Below, one piece after another: positions 58,367 to 64,000 of a DNA stretch of 64,000 bases. The stretch is from Myotis daubentonii (Eukaryota; Chordata; Mammalia; Chiroptera; Vespertilionidae). Location of the stretch: assembly GCF_963259705.1 (NCBI RefSeq), contig NC_081844.1, positions 24,630,294 through 24,694,293 on the forward strand, written 5' to 3'. The stretch's first letter is position 1; each line of letters begins with the position of its first letter. The position numbers and the translations under genes were made by a program. The notes beneath the pieces were generated by a model, which did no database searches, was not told the DNA's origin, and was given only the letters and a program-made list of their open reading frames with translations.

Positions 58367-59363
58367 TCCTATATAATAAAAGGTTAATTTGCCAATCGAT
58401 TGAATGATGGAATGACCAGTCGCTATGACATGCACTGACCACCAGGGGACAGATGCTCAAAGCAGGAGCTGCCCCCTGGTGGTCAGTGCACTCCCACGGG
58501 GGAATACCACTGAGCCAGAAGCTTTGAGCCAGGCTCACAGCTGAGCACAGCAGCGGTGGCAGGAGCCTCTTCCGCCTCCACAGCAGTGCTAAGATTGTTC
58601 GACTGGTGGCTTAGGCCTGGTCCCGGGTGGCAGAGCGCAGGCCCAATCCCTAGGTGCAGCCCCTGGTCGGGCTCAAAGCAGGGCCGATTGGGGAGCTGGG
58701 GTGCCGCCCCCTGTCATGCACAAAGCAGGGCGGATCAGGAGGTTGCAATGCCACCCTCAGTCAAGCTCAGGGTAGGGCCGATTGGGGGGTTGGGCCCCGC
58801 CCCCTGTTACGCACAGAGCAGGGCTGATCAGGGGATTGAGGAGCTCCCCCCTGTCACTCACAGAGTAGGGCTGATAGGGGAGTTGGGGCACCACCCCTTG
58901 TCACCCACAGAGCAGGGCGGATCAGGGGGTTGGGGCACCACCCTCAATCACCCACAGAGCAGGACCGATCAGGGGGTTGGGGCGCCGCCACTGTCACACT
59001 CAGGGCAGGGGCGATGGGGAGGTTATGGCTCTACCCAGTCACACAGAGAGCAGGGCCCGTGGGGGGGGGGGGGTTGGGGGCACCACACCCTGTCACACAC
59101 AGAGCCACAGGGTGATCAGGGGGTTGGGGAGCTCTCCCCTATCAGGCACAGAGCAGGGCTGATCAGGGGGATGGGGCGCCCTCCCCTCTCATGACCAGAG
59201 TAGGGCAGATAGGGAGGTTGTGGCCGCCCCCTGTCACACACAGAGCCACAGAGCGATCAGGGGGTTTGGGCGCTGCCCCACCTCGCTGATCCCGGTGCCG
59301 CGAGGCCTCTCGGCTCCGCTGATCCCGGTGCTGGGAGGAATATTACCCTTTTACTATATAGGA
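58367..59363. mobile_element. head-to-head hybrid of two Helitrons (two 5' ends)
   Basis: A plus-strand 5' end (TCCTATATAATAAAAGG) with a CTCF-like pair runs to about 58610, where in the shared GGCTTAGGCC it changes into the reverse complement of the minisatellite type. That copy then runs to its own 5' end (CCTTTTACTATATAGGA) at 59363. No 3' CTAG end is present. The minisatellite part (about 58660-59290) has some thirteen 47-48-bp units. Confidence 0.75.
58433..58490. promoter_or_regulatory. inverted pair of CTCF-like core motifs in Helitron
   Basis: GCACTGACCACCAGGGGACA and an inverted GCCCCCTGGTGGTCAGTGC form a nearly perfect hairpin with a loop of about 15 bp. Confidence 0.5.
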
Positions 59364-60002
59364 TAGAGGCCTGGTGCATGGGTGGGGGCCAGCTGGTTTG
59401 CCCTGAAGGGTGTCCTGGATCAGAGTGGGGGTCCCCACTGGGGTGCCTGGCCAGCCTGGGTGAGGGGCTGATGGCTGTTTGCAGCTGGTCACACACCCTT
59501 CAGGGTGGGGGTCCCAACTGGGGTGCCTAGCCAGTCTGGGTGAGAGGCTGAGTGCTGTTTTCAGGCTGGCGGGTGACTGAAGCTCCCAACTGCTCCTTTT
59601 TTTCTTTTTCTTTTTTTTATTCTGGGCCACTATAACTCTGGCTCCAGCTCTGAGGCCTCTGCTGCTGAAAGCAGGTATCTGGTTTGTTTGGGTTCTATAA
59701 TCGAAACACTGTATCAACTCCAGCTCTGAGATCCCAGCCCGGCTGAAAGCAGGTTTCTGGGGTTTCGTTTAGCTTCTATATTTGTAACAATGTTTCAAAC
59801 TGCAAGCTCAGAGGCTGGAAAGGCAGGCAGGGAACGTTGGAGTCCTCCGTCACTTAAGCAAACAAGCCTCATGTTAGCTTCAAGCTGCCTGGCTGCCGGC
59901 CACCATCTTGGCTGGTAGTTAATTTGCATATCACCCTGATTAGCCAATGGGAAGGGTAGCGGACGTACGCTAATTACCATGTTTCTCTTTTATTAGATAG
60001 GA
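59364..60002 (-). mobile_element. Helitron, type with CCAAT/octamer/YY1-like 5' module
   Basis: The plus strand starts TAGAGGCCTGGTGCATGGG and ends CTCTTTTATTAGATAGGA. Reverse-complement copies of GCCAAGATGGTGG, ATGCAAAT and CTAATCAG are at about 59895-59945. It abuts other Helitrons on both sides. Confidence 0.8.
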
Positions 60003-60370
60003 CTAGAGGCCCATTGCAGGAAGATTCATGCAAGAATAGGGCTTCCTATGGCTGGAGCAAAGCAGAGGAGGGAGCAAAACCTGCTGAGGCGGGCTTCGCT
60101 CCCGCTCTGCCGCCTGGCTGGTTTCCCTCCCTCTCCGCCACCTGGCTGGTTTCCCTCCCGCCTCCCGCCTCCCGCCTCTGCCGCCTTGGCTCCAATCCTG
60201 TCTCTGCTGCCTGTACATTGCTCCCTTCTGTAGTGCTTTGCTTCCACATTGTCTTCAGTCTTTGCTCCCAGCCGGTATATGCCAATAAACCGCCATCTTG
60301 GTTGGGTTAATTTCCATATAGTTGCTCTGAAGTTACGGTCAATTACCATCTTTGTCTTGATTAGTGTAGA
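60003..60370 (-). mobile_element. nonautonomous Helitron, complete
   Basis: The plus strand starts CTAGAGGCCCATTGCAGG directly after the previous element's 5' end and ends TTGATTAGTGTAGA. The 5' half matches the truncated copy at 34832-35035, and both lie at the same edge of blocks C and C'. The interior has short CT-rich repeats (CTGGTTTCCCTCC). Confidence 0.82.
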
Positions 60371-62498
60371 TATAGATATTTTATGTTGAAAGAAACCTTA
60401 AGAGGAGTTTGAAGAGAATAGCAATGAAAATAATGAATTTTTGAATTAACATAAACTTAAAAGATGTAGAAATTTAGACATGAAGATTTAAAGTAAATTG
60501 TAGACATGAACTTAAATGATGAATTACTTTTCCTATGTTAATGCCTCAAAGGCATCAAAATTGGGAGCACATTTACATTTATGCAATAAGTAATTCTCTA
60601 CCCGCTAAAGTGGCTATCTCCAAACGCATTATAATTTTTTTTTTTTCTTAAGGGGCGATTACAACTCATAATGCCTTTACCCAGGGGAGGCTAAATGAAT
60701 GAATTTAGACACTTGATCTCAGTTTCCTGAAGAAAATTTCATTGGATAAATGTGTATGCACTTTTTAATGCTAGTGTAAAATTACCATCTGAGAGATTTA
60801 AAACAAACACATTCATGCTCTTACAGTTCCTGAGGTCAGAAACAGGAAATGGGTCTCAGTGGGCTAATGCCAAGATGTTTGCAGGGCTACATTTCTCCTG
60901 GAGGCTACAGGGAAGAGTCTATTTACTTTCCTATTCCAACCTTAGATGAGAGTGTAAAATAATCTAAATAAGTTTCTTATAACTAACAAATATTTCACAG
61001 GGAGGGACTAACTGACAGCTCTTAACTTGTGATATAAGATGAAATGCCAAATTCTTTTGGCTAATGTGTCATGAAGCCCATTGAGTAACATTCCAAGATT
61101 ATATCAAAGAAATTTATTTCTCCCCCTTGTTGAAAAAAAAATAGCAATTTTCTGTATCCCTACCACAAGTCAATATTTGGAGATTCAAGTTTTCTAATCC
61201 ATACTACATCCTCAGTCTAAAATTTGGAAAATTTTTAAATCAGGGTTTGGATAAGGTGCTGGGATGTTAGTCCTCTGAAACCCAACAAATGTTATAAGGA
61301 TGAACCAGTAAAAACTGGACTCACTTGAATCCTAAGCTGGTCTTTTGGGAACACAGAATCTCCAGGAAAACATTCCCTTCCATCCAAACCCACAGGAAAA
61401 TCAGGTGATTAGAAGTTGGAGTAACAAGACAGAAATATATGTAATGAGCAGACCTAGAGAGCTGTAAATATCTCCTCATCTCCAGTCTCTCAGCATGTGT
61501 GTGACCTTGGGCTGGAGGGAACCTGTTGTTGCTTTTGGAATCCTAAGTTTGTCTAGGAGGCCTGTGCTTGCCTCCTTCCTGCTGTCCTGTCTGGGCAGAG
61601 AGCTTCATTCTCCATCATCAGCCATCCAGGAGGTTGGACTTTCCCATGGAGACCTTCCCCTCAGAGTTCCCAATCAGGTGAGTCCAGAGGTCCAGTAGGT
61701 ACTACAGGAAAGGGTCAGAGAGAGTCAAAGCACATGTACCTGAGGTCTCTTGACAGGCACCAGCTTATGGTTGTCTGTTTGCCTGATTAAGTAATTAATG
61801 ACTGATTTATGATGCTAAAAGGAGAAGTGAACATTAAAATAATTGCTGATAATTAACTGATGGAAGACCAATTAGAGATGGTAATCTGAGGCATAAAGTG
61901 ATTCAAGTAGAAGTAGAATGTGTACACTGAGTTTTGCAACTAAAGGGAGTAGGAAAAGGGAGTAGTGGGTATAGACGGATGTCCAGTCAAATGAGGGCAG
62001 TTCTTTATTTTTATAATGGTGTCTATTCAACTATGTTTCCATTGATTAGAAAGATCCACGTCCAATATATTTCTTGAAATATTACCTTACAACAGTAGTT
62101 CATGAGAGATACATTTCACAGGATCTTCTTTCACTCTGGTATTTACTTCACATAAAAAAGAATATATAATAAATAACAAGAGGTATTCTATATAGTTTAA
62201 CTTTGCAATTACTTCATTTTCTGTGACCTGAATATATTTGTGGGTTAGTTATTCATTTGTTTAATATCTTTTAAGTCATCTGTAAAGTCTTGATGTTTGT
62301 GTAGTTGTGTCAGAGTATTTTATTCCTGTTTTGATTGCAATCTTCCAAACAATGAATTGGAGGTTTCTTTCACCCACTTTGTTGTTGTTGTTATTGAGTA
62401 CCTTCATGTGTGTATATGTGGGCCATTGTGAGTGTTTATTAATAGTGTGGGCTCAAACCTGTCACTCAGTCATATTGCATTCTCTCCATTGTTTTTCT

Positions 62499-62816
62499 AA
62501 ATTTTATTTTATTTTTAAAAAATAATTCTTTATTGTTGAATGTATTACATGTGTCCCCTTTTATCCCCCATTGACCCCTTCCATCCTGCCCCACCCAGAC
62601 ACCCCGCTCCAGGCCTTCACCCCCTCCCCCTTATTGTCTGTGTCCATGGGTTATGCATATATGCATACAAGGTCTTTGGTCGATTACCTCCCACTCCCCC
62701 ACCCCCGCAAGCCTTCTCTCTGAGATTCCACACCCTGTTCCATGTTTCCATGTCTCTGGATCCATTCCCTTCATCTGTTTATTTTGTTACTTAGATTCCA
62801 CATATGAGTGAGATCT
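62499..62816 (-). repeat. LINE-1 3' UTR fragment, duplicate copy
   Basis: Copy of 38222-38545 within block C', with small indels in the C-rich part. Confidence 0.85.
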
Positions 62817-63188
62817 CCATTGCTTTTGAATTTCTACTTTTCTTACCGAAAAAAATCCAGCTGTTACTTTTATATTCTTCACTTGTGAACCGTTGCTATC
62901 ACAAAAATCAAAGTGAATGTTCTATGTATGCAGTGCTAATAAATCACCCTACACACATACTGCCAACTTGTTTCACATCTCCATTGTTCCTTATTGTTCC
63001 TTTTGGCCTTCTGTTGTTAGTTCTATTTACAAAACAGGCATCAGCTTCTTCGATCCTCTGGAAGGCATCCTCTTTTCCTTACTAAAGATTACCTTTACCT
63101 TTCATTAGCATATTGAAGCCAATATCTTTATAGAAGAAGAAACTATAGCTTAGATACTGCTTTTCTCCAAATTTAAAATCCATTCTAC

Positions 63189-63398
63189 CTGACTGGCATG
63201 GCTCAGTGGCTGAATGTTGACTTATGAACCAGGACGTCACTGTTAGATTCCTTGTCGGTCTGGGTTGCAGGCTTGGTCCCTGGTGGTAGAGAGTATGCAG
63301 AGGAAAGTCAATCACTGATTCTTTCTCATAATTGGTGTTTCTATCTCTCTCTCCCTCTTCATTCCTCTCTGAATAAATAAAAATATATTTTTTAAAAA
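63189..63398 (+). repeat. Ves-like SINE, duplicate of 38909-39117
   Basis: Nearly identical to the block C copy with a few substitutions and a 3-bp insertion (GGTGGTAGAG). Confidence 0.85.
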
Positions 63399-64000
63399 GT
63401 CATTCTATAATATTCTGTTATTTCCAAGTTATTGGAAATTTAAGCTGGAATTAGTGGCCCATGTTGATATTAAGTTATTATTACTATCTGTTTTTATATA
63501 GATTAATTTGATTCTCACTTAAATTTGTTTCATACAGATTTTTGTAACCACTAACTTAATCTATTTCATTCCTTTGATAATCTATACTCCATAAATTTTT
63601 TAAGAAAACTTACCTTTTGTGCTTTGAATACATATACACTCATATGCAATTGTACAAATGCATAAATAGCATCCTGTGCCCAGCAGAAATTATCTTTATG
63701 TGTTGTACAGCCTTTTTTTCTGTGTCCACTCTTCCTTATTACTGAAAAATACATTATGATTTTCCCACCAATCAACTAATGTGATGCCAATTTATTATTA
63801 CCATGTATACAAAATATTTTATGATGTGGCTGTGCTATTCACACTTGGAAAGTGTGAATAACAATTAAATAAAATTTTTAGTATTTTTAGTATTTTTAGT
63901 ATTTTTAGGCTCCACTCAATTTTCTTTAATATAGTTGCTTGCAAATTGCTCTGTTTAACCAGGTTTCGTTCTCCCTGTCATTCTTTTCATTTCATAACAT

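Larger units (their letters stand above)
60371..64000. repeat. segmental duplication block C' (inverted, near-identical to block C)
   Basis: 60371-62155 matches 35036-36827 and 62165-63860 matches 37888-39590 with few differences, so this copy is recent. After a short (TAGTATTTT)n run at about 63872-63908 it continues as the reverse complement of 28165-28265 in block B, moving toward an OR gene beyond the window. No gene is recognised within it. Confidence 0.85.

Overview
The window reads as nuclear DNA of a vespertilionid (evening) bat. It carries about twenty Helitron (HeliBat-type) insertions with the TC...CTAG ends and ATGCAAAT-bearing 5' end typical of that family; among mammals Helitrons are known only from Vespertilionidae. 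It also holds tRNA-derived Ves SINEs, bat-type LINE-1 3' ends, a HAL1 (half-LINE) element with an intact ORF1, and a hAT element with an 8-bp target duplication.

The gene content is part of a class II olfactory receptor (OR) cluster of family 7 (OR7A-like). Three intact intronless coding exons lie on the minus strand (10.1-11.0 kb, 25.3-26.2 kb, 44.5-45.5 kb), each preceded by a conserved 3' splice acceptor 13 bp before the ATG. A TM2-TM4 OR fragment lies at 29.8-30.05 kb and a roughly 60-bp relic at 20.03 kb.

Most of the window is one ancestral OR-bearing segment duplicated repeatedly. Block A (about 1.3-20.1 kb), block B (20.15-30.05 kb) and block D (43.6-51.4 kb) are in the same orientation. 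Block C (35.04-42.7 kb) and block C' (60.37-64.0 kb) are inverted. A partial direct copy, E, spans 52.1-57.4 kb. A broken LINE-1 (30.05-34.83 kb) separates B from inverted C. Comparing copies gives empty sites for many transposons. No protein-coding gene other than the ORs is supported.

Helitrons are the most eventful layer. One composite insertion (7.84-9.94 kb) carries a captured first exon of the host gene TMBIM4, with donor-like splice site but a 1-nt frameshift. One subfamily carries an inverted pair of near-consensus CTCF core motifs about 65 bp from its 5' end. Several elements abut exactly end-to-start, forming two- and three-element chains, and one locus (58.37-59.36 kb) is a head-to-head fusion with two 5' ends. 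A Helitron type with a 47-48-bp minisatellite explains the long spurious open frames.

The three receptors are presumably odorant GPCRs of olfactory neurons, each expressed independently; they do not form a pathway or operon. I found no evidence of a new defence or metabolic system. The novel-looking material is Helitron gene and regulatory-motif capture and the duplication architecture.
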